Assembly: GCA_910574455.1 (NCBI GenBank)
Contig: CAJSYZ010000005.1
Span: forward strand, 4,712,001 to 4,776,000
DNA from: Trichaptum fuscoviolaceum
Taxonomy: Eukaryota > Basidiomycota > Agaricomycetes > Hymenochaetales > Trichaptaceae
Length of the DNA stretch: 64,000 bases
Direction: 5' to 3'
In this document: piece by piece, positions 22,626-34,655 of the stretch
How positions within the stretch are numbered: the first letter of the stretch is position 1
How the letters are laid out: each line of letters opens with the position of its first letter
Program-made: the position numbers and the translations under genes
The notes under the pieces: generated by a model
The model's input: the letters and a program-made list of their open reading frames with translations, nothing else
Told to the model about the DNA's origin: nothing
The model's database searches: none

Positions 22626-24878
22626 GGTTCGTGTTACTTCTTTCGACTCTGAGGATTAAGCACTTGCAGTACCTTGTCTGGTCAGTCCTGACATCCTGGC
22701 GCGTATGCGCCTTATATATCATACGCAATCCATCCATCCTCTCCCCGCCGTCCATTCCGTACATAGCAATGCATCCAATGACGGAGTACTGCGGTGGCCA
22801 GTTGAAACCTTGGATTACAATGCACGAACGTAGATACACAGCATAACGAGAGATCGACACCGACTCATGTCAGGCGTAATCACTGACAAACAAAAGACCC
22901 GAGGCGACAAACAGCGCGCGATGTCCGTGATGAGTCGGTGCTCACGGCAGCCTTCGTTCGATAGTAAATTGGCAGCTACTTTCTTCAACGCAAAGTTGTA
23001 CCTGAAAGAACACTGTTTCAGACAGGAGAGGCCCGGGCATGAAGGTTTGCATGAGTCAGACGGGCGTTGACTGAGGAGGTCTAATGGCTTCGGGCAGCAT
23101 AGATTTGGGACGGAGGTGGATGCGGAGCCTGAGGTGCAGAACGCATTGCCACCGACGCGAGATTATGTTGCTGACTAAGACATGAATACCTTGTATGGCC
23201 GCTTTCTGTTCTTTTCCCCCCTCTACTAGTCCAGAGAATAAGTTGGTGATCGAGCTCATTAATCATAATGTCGAAAGTCTACTGTCACCGCCGAGCATAG
23301 CAAACCATAAACGAAAACATTGATGAGCACACAACCGTCTTCAGCTTACTGTGCACGTCACGTGCCGGCTTCAGATGGTATGCAATTCGACTGCTTTGAT
23401 TTCAATGCAGTTCACTCAACCGCCTCTTGTCTCCAGTTTCCTGGCCGGGTCCGCTGTTCTCGCACTACGGTGTATGGTACTTCCCGACGCTGTGGTTAAT
23501 AAGCCTATAACGTGCTCGGTTGATGTATGTGCTTGGTCGATCGAGCATATTCTAGTCTAATCGAAGGCTAAATCTTCTGAAACATATGCATGACTCGAGC
23601 TGTGCTACATCTCTTACATTTTGAAAGAAAAATGGCTCGATCCAGTCTCTCTGATACGTATACGGCCTCAATTTCTTCAGAAGCGTATGAAAGGGAGCGG
23701 GAGGAGCAGGATAGACGTCATTAGAAATTAGTGGATCGTTCGAGGTAAGTCTCTGGGGAAGACTCGGAGGAAGAAAAAGTAGGCAGTAGTGACAACGCAA
23801 ATGACTGTGTCGTGCATGTTCTTGCGTACTTGACCGTCATTGGAGAGATGGGAAACGGACTTTTGTGCGTTCGTCCGTCTCCGAACTGTTTCATTGGCTC
23901 GGAACGGAGGAAAACGTGGCTAGATAACTCTAATAAGTTACTTACCGCCACAGAAGGTGCTCGGAGTGTGCCGGATCACCGCCATCGATCGTCCAACTGG
24001 CAGCCTCAGCGCTGCAGTGAGAGCTCACAAATGGGTTCCGAGATCGACCGATATTTTAGCGCCCTGGTAATGCTGAGTTGCCGAGAACCCAAGATTGGCA
24101 AGTATCGTACACTTATCCGTGAACTCGTCATACTTCATGCATACCGTTTGTAAAATCTTCGTCTACACGCCGATGTCTTGCACTCCGTAGCACAGAAATC
24201 TCTTTGAATGAAACTATCCATTGAGCGCAATTGACATCGGTCCAAGTCATCCACCGTCGTGCGCAGCAATAGTTTAATCTGATACAAATACGAGAAGTTC
24301 ACCGGTCAATTTATATGCGCACCTCCGGGTTTCGAGTAGACATATCCCATAGTGCATAGCAGTTCATACGACCCAGATTGAGTCGATATGAAGATCACTC
24401 ATGAGCTCTAAGGTAATCTTCGACGTACTTTTTTGCGTTGTGTCCGGACCCTGAATTTTGTTCCGTATACCCTGAGTCTCGCGAAATTCTCGATAGCGTC
24501 ACGGATACGTTTCTTGTAAAGCTGAGGAGGAACGGAACCCGGAAAGGCCTTTGTGCTTATTTTAAGTCTCTTCAATAGTCTCCTCATATTCATATCCGAG
24601 TCTTCCGTGAAGGAGTAGTATCATTCGATAAACTCCGGTTTGGTAGGCACAGACTATGCACACTTTCTCTTCATCACACTTTGATGCATGATCTTACATA
24701 TGTCAACTGGGTGACATTCATCGAGTTCAAACCGCCATCCAAGGAGTGCACAGTTACCCAGTATCGCGTTTGTACTAGATGGATACAAATCAAGTCATTC
24801 ACATTCCTCATTCATTATTAGAATGAACCAATCTTGCAGTGCAGTGCAGGCACAGCATCCCCACTCTTAACTGCGCAC
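22626..24878. other. Intergenic region
   Basis: About 2.2 kb; no gene could be supported. The part near 22626 should hold the promoter of the minus-strand transcription factor. The right end abuts the foldback element at its target duplication. Confidence 0.5.
24870..24878. repeat. Target site duplication, left copy
   Basis: ACTGCGCAC, repeated exactly at 25638-25646, directly flanks both ends of the foldback element. Confidence 0.8.
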
Positions 24879-25637
24879 CATCCTCCTTCCCAGGGTATCC
24901 CTGGCCCCTCCAGACCTCACGCCACATGTAATTACTAGATTAGTTTATAGAACAAATAAACCAAACTTTGAAACTACAATGAACCAAATAAACTTACGGG
25001 GCCAGGGATACCCTGGCAAAGTTTTCTTTGTAAGCATGCCCGCTCACCACGCGGAGAATGCCGTGTGATGCGCGACATACCTCCCAAATAGGTATGAGGC
25101 CGCCGTCGGGCAATGGCAGCCTCAAAAACATGAAATTGCATTCATCATCTCTCATTAAAAGCTTAGCTATCACAAGGAGAATAGATATAAAAATCATTCT
25201 CACAGAACAATTGCGCTCAAGAAGGATAATAAAATGTTTCCAAGAGCATACACTGTATGCACTGTCTCACTGCAGCAATGTGTTATTTATTTCTGATTGT
25301 AAGAGTTTAACAGATTATAATAAATTTTTATGCTATAATACCATCAGATTAACGAAGATCCAGACCTCGGAGCGCCCATTTGCTATGTTTTTGAGGCTGC
25401 CATTGCCCGACGGCGGCCTCATACCTATTTGGGAGGTATGTCGCGCATCACACGGCATTCTCCGCGTGGTGAGCGGGCATGCTTACAAAGAAAACTTTGC
25501 CAGGGTATCCCTGGCCCCGTAAGTTTATTTGGTTCATTGTAGTTTCAAAGTTTGGTTTATTTGTTCTATAAACTAATCTAGTAATTACATGTGGCGTGAG
25601 GTCTGGAGGGGCCAGGGATACCCTGGGAAGGAGGATG
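24879..25637. mobile_element. Foldback or MULE-like non-autonomous element, 759 bp
   Basis: Terminal inverted repeats occupy 24879-25131 and 25385-25637, 253 bp each, and I find no mismatch between them. The unique centre (25132-25384) is also 253 bp. Ends are CATCCTCC..GGAGGATG. Each arm carries a nested inverted pair, CCAGGGTATCCCTGG and CCAGGGATACCCTGG, about 95 bp apart, so four copies of this near-palindrome exist in all. The centre encodes nothing, so movement must rely on a transposase elsewhere. Flanking 9-bp duplications (24870-24878 and 25638-25646) fit Mutator-like elements; a foldback-type element is the alternative. Identical arms point to recent insertion or gene conversion. Confidence 0.85.
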
Positions 25638-25646
25638 ACTGCGCAC
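25638..25646. repeat. Target site duplication, right copy
   Basis: ACTGCGCAC, exact match to 24870-24878. Confidence 0.8.
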
Positions 25647-28600
25647 AAGCTATTAATGTCAGAAGTTAACGTAAGTCCGCCAGTCCCGGTATTTCGGTAT
25701 CCGACGGTGACTGTGAGATTTACCAAATAATGACGAAAGAGATAAAAATATCACATGGATTGTCTTTGTTGTATATGTAGACATAACCTTTTCGTTCTAA
25801 ATAAGCATCTACTACCATTGCACAATTGTATGTGGTGCATATAGAAGAAAAGACAGGAGTCCGAGCTCACCGGATGAAAAGTCTTCCCGTCAAGCACTAG
25901 TCAGATTTTTACTACTCTATATCTTCTGAAAATGACTAGTTTCAAACACTAGCCTCTCTGAAATTAGTCATCTGGCTTCTATAGCATGAGTAAATTGTAA
26001 AGCTGACTCGGATCGTTAGCCACTTGATGAATTGTTGGCATTACAATATCTTGACCGTACTTTGGTAATTTTTGCGAGACACTCATCTTCCCGACAACCA
26101 CGGCGGGCGCAGATCTACAGTAAGTCACTGAGTCAGATTATAGATGAGCTATAAGCTGTCTCTGTTTTTTCAACTTGCTTACCACTGCAAGGAATTCCTT
26201 GACGGGATTCTGACCAATATGCACCCCATGGAGCAACTGGAAGTCGGTGGACCGAGACCAGAGGTTATCCTTCTATGTCTGCAATGTTCCTGGAAGCAGA
26301 ACTCAAACGTAAGTGAACGATCCGATTCCTCTATCAGTCATCCTATTATTATGTCTCCCGTTGAGCAGCGGGTTTGACTGCTAGGAAAGATTTGGATAGT
26401 GACTATTGTACAGGCGGCATGGAATCGGAATGCCCTCGGAGGACGGTCGAGGTGACTAAACGAAGTGTGGTGCTGACAGATTTGATATCCGCCACCAAAA
26501 TTGGACTCGGTAATTAGCGGAGATCAAAGATGACGTTAGGTTGAACTTGAAGAATGTATTGAATATCTGGCTGCTGGCATTTCTCTTCGCCGGTTTGTAT
26601 CAGAGCCAGTCACCATGAGCGACCGGGTTCTACTCGCTTCTCTTTCGGAAAGAAAGTAATAACGCGAAATTGAGACTTACTTGAGCAGAGACGAGCGCTG
26701 TTATATGATGGATAACATTTGGAAGTTGTAACTTGGATATCGGGACTCTTTCCTATGATCCAAGTCCAAGAATTTAGGTTGCGATGCTCGGAAAGGCTCA
26801 CGAAACCGCCTATGAAAGCTTCTTCGGTTCAGGTATCGACAAGATTGTGAATCGAGGTAAAAGAAAGAAAATGTCATGGATAGGTGTCAGTCACGTCCAT
26901 CAGTTTAGCGCTGTGTAGAAATGGAAGTCCAAAAAAGGAATATACAGCTTGAAACAGACTATTTTTCGCTTAATCTTCAAGTGATGCGTGTTTCTGCACT
27001 TCAGCTGCTGCGGCCAGCGATGTTGATATGCCATATTCAAGACATGAGAAACTTTCGCAGGTCCGGAAGATACATATCATTACGGCTGTACACGGTGGAC
27101 ATCTGGAGAAGTTCCAACCTGAAGAAGAGAGAAGCCTGAGGTCCTGATGTGAGTTTCACGCGAATGAGAGAGAGGCAACGATCGAGTTGGTGAATGCACC
27201 GCCGCGAATTCCCACGTTCAAGTTTCCCGGGCCGAGAATATCCGGAGAATTTGCCAGAGAGCTGCGTGACTCAAGTCGAAGCGTGAACTTGAAGGGATTT
27301 CAAGTTGCCGGCACACTGGCAGTTTAAGTTGACCTTCAAGTTAACCTTTTCTATTTATGGTAAGCCACATTCAAGTTTTTATTAATACTAGTAATATATG
27401 ACTGATGCCGGTGAGCAGAAACGTTTTTAAATTATTTGGGCAAGAAGGGATAAGATAATACAGGCGGAGAGCTGAGCAGCTGTGAGACTGCCACTTAGTA
27501 GTACGCGCACTGGCACAAGGGGTCACGGGCCCAGTGGCGCGATTTTGATATGGCGGGCCACTGATGGTGCATCTGGAAGGGGGGGCACGTCAGCCTGCAG
27601 TGCCAGTGAGCACGTAAGAACCATGCCAGTCCGAGTCACGAAGAGCTCTGCCAGTGGTTAGTACCCGGTGAATCCTGCCTCACCGGTCACGGTGGCGCGA
27701 GCCATTCAAGTTGTCACTTCAAGGTCAAACGTGGGAGCTTACTGGCAGGAGGTAAGGATCCGTAAGATAGATCATTATTTCCGTGTCACACTAACAAGAC
27801 TCATCGCAGACTCACTTGGGCTTTAACACTACTGAAGCCTACTCCCCTCTATGCATAACCTTTGGAAACTGGCTAATTTCCTCGGCTTGACAAGTTTTCA
27901 CTCACTTCAACACTATGCTACGTTGACGAAGGACCACTCTTAAACGATTCACCTAACAGTCTCTCGACCCTCGCTATTGAAACGCCGCTCTGTGATACAC
28001 TTTCACTCTTCGCCAATGGATTATATAAGGGCGGCAGAGAGTCGTTAAGGATGACAGATGTGAATCGAAGTACGGTCGGGGCAAATATCGTGAGTCCCAT
28101 ACACTCTTTTTCCTTTGCTTACGACGATTCATCAATATTCGACGCAAATAAATGTGTTGAGAGGTGCTCATATTCTACAACAGCTTTGGCACATATCTCG
28201 CTACCTACCTGTCTCTACTACCTACCTATCCATATCATTTCTTCGAGCTTCGATTTCTTGCCCTTTTTTAGACTCGTCTTACTCTTCCCTTTCTTAAACA
28301 AGACATGCAACCTTCTCAGCCTCTCGAGTAGGCTGTAATGATGTGGATGGTGGAGTGCTTCTATCTCGTGCTCTTTCCCTTTATGAGCTCGGGATGCGGT
28401 TCCTCTTGCCCTTCATTCGTGATGTGCACTCGAGAAGCTGAGGAGCTTCTTTGCTGTCTCGTTCACAAGATGGTTTAGAAATCGCTTCCGACAATTCGGC
28501 CCCGGATTGCGTCTATTATGTTCTTCTCCAAGTCGTGCAGTGGGAACATGCTATTAACTTTGTGCAGAAATTCTCTGTTCGATGCTCCTCCTTGCTTCTG

Positions 28601-29210
28601 TCCCTCCTGCATCGTGGGCCTGTGGCTCTTCCCCGCCCCCGCCTTGTGTAGGCTGATTGGCGAAAAAATGCCTTCAAATTGAAGTATACCAGTGCAGGAA
28701 AGTGAACAAGAGCGAAATAACGAGCCGTCAAAGTCAGTTTACATACATATCTCGACCATGCAGCCTCTTGATGAATCTGAATGACCTCATCGTTATAGAA
28801 ACCTTGATATGAAAGCCGAAACCTATGTCTCAAAAAATCTGATTCATACTTTATTCTTGTGTTTCGCATCTTCTATGCAATGTCGCCCGAAGCACCGTCA
28901 ACTTAAAAGATCCGTTTTTTATGTACGCTCGTGCGTTGGCTGAAGACATCATGATTGCACTTCTCCGGCCGCTGCCGCATTCCAAATATTTGGCGTATGT
29001 ACCGCCTACATGCGCACTTCGTAGTGAGCCTCTCACATATGAGCTCATATTTTATATCCTTATTCCTGGCTCACCTACCATCCCACCTATTACAGTATAT
29101 TCAGCGTTGCTGACATGCACGTAGCAGTTCTGATTTCACAAATTTTATCACAGATTAGAACGTGGAAGTTTAATGGGACCAATGTGTTTCCAAGAAGAAT
29201 TGACTGAACT
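25638..29210. other. Intergenic, repeat-rich spacer
   Basis: About 3.5 kb with no supportable gene. The stretch 27280-27760 is rich in TTCAAGTT and in TGCCAGTG / CACTGGCA words, resembling decayed subterminal repeats of a CACTA-like element. The remainder shows no recognisable structure. Confidence 0.45.
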
Positions 29211-29219
29211 TGTCGCAGG
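29211..29219. repeat. Putative target site duplication, left copy
   Basis: TGTCGCAGG, repeated exactly in direct orientation at 33518-33526, immediately outside the ends of the DDE transposon. Confidence 0.7.
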
Positions 29220-29689
29220 CAATAACCCCAGGAGCTCAGGTTTAAACCAAAGACAGGAAATCCTGTCAAATGGTAGTAATTTTGGTAGGTACTATCCCTG
29301 GTAGAAATTAGTTCAGTAGTAAGTTTAGTAGGTATTAATTATCAGTAGCAATTGTTTCCTGTCAAATGATAGTAAATTTGGTAGATACTAACCCTGGTAG
29401 AAAGTAGTTCAGTAGTAAGTTTGGTAGATATTAATTATGGGTAGCATTGTTTCGTGCAGTTTGGTAGGAATTGGTAGGTAGTATGGTGAAGTGCACTTAT
29501 AGGTAGCCACTTTTGTGCAAACAATTTCGGTCACTCCAGAAAAAAGAAGATTTTTTTTCCTTTAGTAGAAATGCTCCTTTTCGCAAGACAATCATTTCCT
29601 CTAGAGGAATTTTTTTTATCTTTAAAATTGAGGGAGATAAATTTTTGAAGCCGACCAAAATTGGCGTTACCAAAAAAGGTGCTTATTAA

Positions 29690-32659
29690 TCAGTCAAAAA
29701 TACGTGCTATAGTCTCCGGAACACGCCGGTGAGACTTATACTTCGTTGAGCTGAACTGCTTGACACGCAGTTGTGCATCTTTCGTTGAAAGACCTGACCT
29801 GTAAGCCTCAATCCACCGATGTGTCCTAAGCTCCCATTTCCGAATTGTCTGCAATTGAACAGAGGCCAAAGCTAATGGCATGTTTTCCTTCAGTGTGTCA
29901 AAAGTGTAATCACATCGATCACGAAGATATTTCTTGACAGCACCCCAAAAGAATTCAATGAAGTTTAACTCGCAATGAAACTTTGGCAGGAATATGCAGA
30001 GATGTCCCGCAGCCTTGATGACCTCCTGTACAAGTGACTTCTGCTCTTGAAAGTCGGGCTGCAGCTCAAGTATCCGCTTGTTACAGCAAGCTAATGCACC
30101 CACTTTGCATTTGCTCTCGCATCTCCCTCGCAGCTTTTTCCGAAAAAGCCCTCGCTCGGTAAGCACGGCTTTGATGCCCTTTGGCTCACGTGCATGTTTG
30201 GGGTCATCCAAAGGAAACACCATTGGTTGTGTTACCCTTTGTCCATCTCTGATGAACCATCCATCACGCATGTGAGCTTGTTTTCCACCTGGTTTGATGT
30301 TCATTCGTGTTGCCAGCAATGCATCTTCAGAATAAGCAGCGTGACCTTGTGAGTTATCAACCATAAAAAGCCCTTGATATCCAGGCCCATGAGCCTGTTC
30401 GAAGGCTGGTATAATTTTCTCTCGAAGCTATTTTCAGAGTAAGTTATTATTTTGTGTGAAATAACAGAGAAGACAAACCTGTTTAATGAATAGCTCTCCA
30501 GTCCAATAGCCCTCGTAGTTTTTTCCATATTCAAGTGTTTGGCTGGCCTCCTTCAGCCACCCAAATGTTGAGCAAATGATATCACTTTGATGAATGCCCC
30601 GACCAACACCCTTCTTTCGGAGTTGATGCTGGTCTTCAAGAACCCAAGTCTTCTTCATGCTGTCATTAGCTTGCGCTGTCATCTCATCGTGAGCACAAAG
30701 GACCAGGCGTCGTTCAACAAAATTTGAGGGAGTCTGAGGGTCAATCCATTCTTCTTCAGTCTGTCCTGGGCAAAATTTCACAAGACGGCAACCATGCTCC
30801 GCCATCATTGGCAAAAATGAATTCTGGCGATAGTCGACGACATCTGGTCGGTCATGGCCATCGAAGTAGAGGCCTTTCTTATATGAAATGAACCTGAAGC
30901 CTTCTTTTGTCATCCATTGCCGAGCAGTAGACAAGGAAATTCCACGTCCAACCTTTAGTTGGACACGCGGAAACAGGACATCCTCCATATATTGTTTCAG
31001 CCCTTTTGGCATCTCAACATTGATGATTTGTTGAAGGTATGCATTTGCAGCTGTCGGAATAAGCTTGTCTTCCGTAAACTGACGAAGTCTTTCAGGATTC
31101 ATGGCCCATTTATTGCTGCGAAGATAAGCTCGAAGTTCTGCTGTAATGGCTGGGTCACTGAGAAGTGAGAAGACCTTTGCATGTCGCCCTTTTTTGGACG
31201 TTGGCAATGCTCTCTCCTTCATCCATTGCCTTGTCCATTTTCGAAGTGAACGAGAACCACTCCACATGCCAAAGCGATGGGCTTCAGCTGATATCCGGGA
31301 TGCGGTAATGAATGAACGGTTATTTTTCATTATCAATCGCAAGTGACATTCGATTGCGCGCGCACGACGTTCTTGAAGGCCGCCGGACTCCCATTTGGTT
31401 TTCTTTGAAGCCAAGAACCTTACAATCGATTTCCATGCTGTATCAAGCTCCTCTGTCCATCTTTTTTTCTTTTCAGCTCGCTGTACACGAAATGGAACAT
31501 CAAGCCTTTTCCGCTTCAGCAATGGTACTCGTGGCAACAAAGCACCTGTGTGACAAGTCGCAGACATTGTTGTCTGACTCAAGGGAGCAAAAGGATTTGG
31601 TACGGCACCCGCGTTTAATGCCACTGGAGCAAATGGATTCGACATGGCACCTGTGTTGGATGGGTTACCGCAACTGAAAGGAGTAGAGGTGCCCGACGGC
31701 GCCGTTAACGCAGGTTGACCGACGTGATTGGTAGGCGCAGTTCCGAAGGCTGTTGCTCTGGGTTGCATCACATCCTCAGTATCTTGGAGGGAAGATGTCG
31801 CTTTATCACTGGCAGAAGACTCCAGGCCAGTGGCAGGAAAGGTTTTGTTTGTGGTGATGTCAAAAATGGGTGCTGGTGAAGTGGAAGTTGGTATGTCACT
31901 GTCAATCTCTTCATCCTCGAAGTCCTCAGTTGATATATCTGACTCATATGCAACAAGCTGTGACAGATCCACAATCTGTGATGCATTTGATGCTTCTGCA
32001 CATTGGCCTTCATCCTCGGTGTCGGATAGGATAATGGTTTGCGGCGGTTTTTTTGGTTTGAGGCTGAACATCTCTCGCATCAAACTGACTTGAGGGTCAT
32101 CTCTATGCCGGTATGAGATTCAAAACCCACTGAGAAGAAGAGAAACTCACGACACTTTTGCTTGCTTTCGTATCTCCTCCCTTTCTCGAGCCTCTTTTGC
32201 CTTCCGCTGCTTGGTCCTCGTTGAAGTTCCCGTATATCCAAGCTTTCGGTTCTTTTCAGCCTCTTCCCACTCCTTCGAAGTCTTTTGGCCCAAAAAAACT
32301 TGCAAGCTCTCAACCGGCAAAATTGGTGGTAAATCCTCTTCACCCACTTCTATAAGTTCCTCCTCTGACCACTCTTCATCAACTTCTTCAGGCTCATATT
32401 CTGTTTCTGATCCAGGATTTTCAACTCCACCCTCATATCCACACTCAAAATCCATCTCAAGATCTGACTCAGAGTCAGAGATAACTGTGACATCAGTAAT
32501 CCTGTCTTCTTCATTGTTTGCAGTCACTAGTACCCGGGTCAAGAGTTTTGAGCTTGATTTCAAAGGTGTTGACAGAGAACTTGGAGGTAAAGCTGATCTG
32601 GCCTTTGCTCTGCCTGCTCTTGCTCGAGCAGCAGCAGCTTTTTTGGATGTTTTTGCCAT
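29690..32659 (-). CDS. DDE transposase with Tc1/IS630-like catalytic core
   Basis: Three exons, 32659-32151, 32102-30479 and 30427-29690, are separated by introns of 48 and 51 nt. They total 2,871 nt and encode 956 residues. The ATG at 32659 starts a Lys/Ala/Arg-rich tail that could be a nuclear signal, followed by an acidic stretch. A helix-turn-helix region (about 370-560) includes HRFGMWSGSRSLRKWTRQW. The catalytic core has VLCAHDEMTAQAND (Asp about 640), GRGIHQSDIICSTFGWL, MVDNSQGHAAYSEDALL (Asp about 734) and PKFHCELNFIEFFWG (Glu about 863), giving a DDE triad in the order seen in DDE_3-type enzymes. This family is widespread in agaricomycetes and I recall relatives in animals. No frameshift or premature stop was found. 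Confidence 0.88.
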
Positions 32660-32859
32660 GAGATAAATAGTGAATGTATTCAATCAACGAATTATCTACA
32701 GCAAATCGACAAAATCCGGTTTGCGGCGTTGAAAACGCCACTGATTTACGCCTGAACATATGTTTGAATGCTAGCAAACCCGGGCGCTCAATTTGGAAAA
32801 TTTTAAGCGCCTGTTGCACTCGCCCGACCAAGTCAAATTGGCGTCTGCACCACGTTGGT

Positions 32860-33517
32860 TACCTATAAGTGCACTTCACCATAGTAACTTGTAATAGAAA
32901 CCAACAACATTAACTTTACTAACGCAAGGATGACTCGAACCCTCGATGCTTAACTTCCATAATAAGAAATACCTAAACTTCCATAACAAGACTCTAGCAA
33001 CAGTACAACTCAGCCATAGGCTCATAAAGGTTTTGCTTGTTTAAACCCTCATATACATTCAACAAACATCAATGCCTACTTAATGTTCACTAAGACAAAT
33101 ATCTTATCAGCTTTGTAGTGTGGTGGTATTGAAGTACGAAATTAGTAATTGTACTTGTGTTGAGTTGCTTGGAATATGTAATTTTATGGAACGAAGTTCA
33201 ATTCCGCCTGTGGTTAGACAGGTTTGATTATTCACCTTTTGTTATCATACGTTGTTTTCACTATAATTGTCCTGATATACATTGCATCAGACGAAATGAG
33301 GTACCTGAATAGTTAATTCCTACTAATCAGTTACTTTCAACCACAATAACTACCAAAAGTAGATCTGACCAATAGTTAGAACCTACTGACAATTAGTTCC
33401 TACCAGAATTTCTACCAAAGAAATAAAAATGGTTCCTACTGGAATTGATACCTACCAAAATTACAACCATTTGACAGAAATTCCTGTCTTTGGTTTAAAC
33501 CAAACCCCTGGGGTTCC
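32860..33517. repeat. Right arm of the DDE transposon, expanded
   Basis: From the inner inverted repeat to the end this arm is 658 bp, against 286 bp on the left. The extra stretch of about 400 bp (about 32890-33290) is non-coding and AT-rich. The CTACC subterminal words resume after it. Confidence 0.6.
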
Positions 33518-33526
33518 TGTCGCAGG
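33518..33526. repeat. Putative target site duplication, right copy
   Basis: TGTCGCAGG, exact match to 29211-29219. Confidence 0.7.
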
Positions 33527-34655
33527 GGATAAATCTCAACGTTCTACAGAGCTCTCTCGATCTATGTTTGCATGATGTGGTCCCGCAGACCCCTAACTTC
33601 ACCTCGCGAGTTACGAAGATATGCCTGACACTCGATGGGACTCAAGCACATAACATTTCCCCCTTTCAATGAGCAATCGGAGGAGGGATGACAGTGCTCG
33701 CTTAAGTCGCTCATCCAGACTCTGCGCTGTGCACGAATCTGGTGAGTCGACTTGTTTGACTAGCACCTTCTGAGTAGTGGTTAGATACTGCAGCTAAGTG
33801 ATGCTGTTAGAAGAAGTGTTCAGAACACCAGAGTAAAACTTTCGAACGGAGGGGCAAGGGGCAACTTAAAGAGATTAAGCCTGAGGGAGATGACAGTCGA
33901 ACGATACCAGGTTCGGTAGGACCTGCAATTACTTCCAATCAATTGACCACTATTGTAGCGGAGCAGCTGGCGAGCTATGATGGATTCAGACCAGTTGATC
34001 TGGCTTTCGCTCTACGAGTTTTTGTTTTTGTAGTTGGTTTCATCTAAGATGATTTATGATCAATCAGGTTAGCGGAAGTTGATTTTATTGAGATTGGCTT
34101 TATTACCGGGCTTTGAAAACAGCAGATACTGCTACAGCAACTGAGTTGTTCAAGTCAATTGCGCGAATTACTGGAGTGTTATTTAGTGATTGAGTAGCGA
34201 ACTCAAGAATCATCAATTGTATGCGGTAGATCGCTCCCACACTGGCAGAAGTACCACCCGGTTATGGGTTGTAATTCAGGGTCTTCAGGGTCCGTGCCAG
34301 TGTGCACTGGCACGCGCTGGCAAGTATTCTTGGTTCAATTTCGTCGCTGCCTTTACTTCCGACCTCGTTGTCCTCTTCCCCCTCGTCGTCGTCGCCGTTG
34401 TCGTTGTCATCGCTGTCGCTGCGTTCGCCGTCGTGTGCACGACGCGCTTCCTCCATCACCTTCTTCCAATACCACCAAGCGTACTGCGTACCGCCGAAAC
34501 CAAAGCAACAGTGTTTGTATATCAATTGCTTCTAAAGCAGCGCGTGGGCCCGCTGCCTCACGACGTCTCACGACTTCCTTTCTTCCGCCTCTCCCTCCAC
34601 CACCGCCGCTCGACGTTCACCGTCCTACTGAGCAGAGGGACCCGGTGAATACGCA
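33527..34655. other. Intergenic region upstream of the Chs7 gene
   Basis: No gene supported. It carries the palindrome GTGCCAGTGTGCACTGGCAC at 34294-34313 (9-bp arms, 2-nt spacer), about 350 bp upstream of the Chs7 ATG, and a C/T-rich promoter-like stretch after it. Confidence 0.5.

Larger units (their letters stand above)
29220..33517. mobile_element. Complete DDE DNA transposon, ~4.3 kb
   Basis: Imperfect terminal inverted repeats of about 66 bp start near 29226 and end near 33512. Both contain ACCCCAGG, the palindrome GGTTTAAACC, AAAGACAGGAA and AATTTTGGTAGGTA. Inside them lie subterminal arrays of GGTAG words on the left (29270-29480) and CTACC words on the right (33320-33470). A perfect 24-bp inner inverted repeat pairs 29482-29505 with 32860-32883. 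One transposase gene (29690-32659, minus) fills the interior. Nine-bp direct repeats flank the unit. The intact frame and recognisable ends suggest a recent, possibly autonomous insertion. Confidence 0.82.

Noticed and set aside
32925..33035. tRNA-like or SINE-like A and B boxes on the minus strand (TGGCTGAGTTG and GGGTTCGAGTC)
   Set aside because: The acceptor and T-stem ends do not pair and no SINE body follows. The resemblance may be chance.
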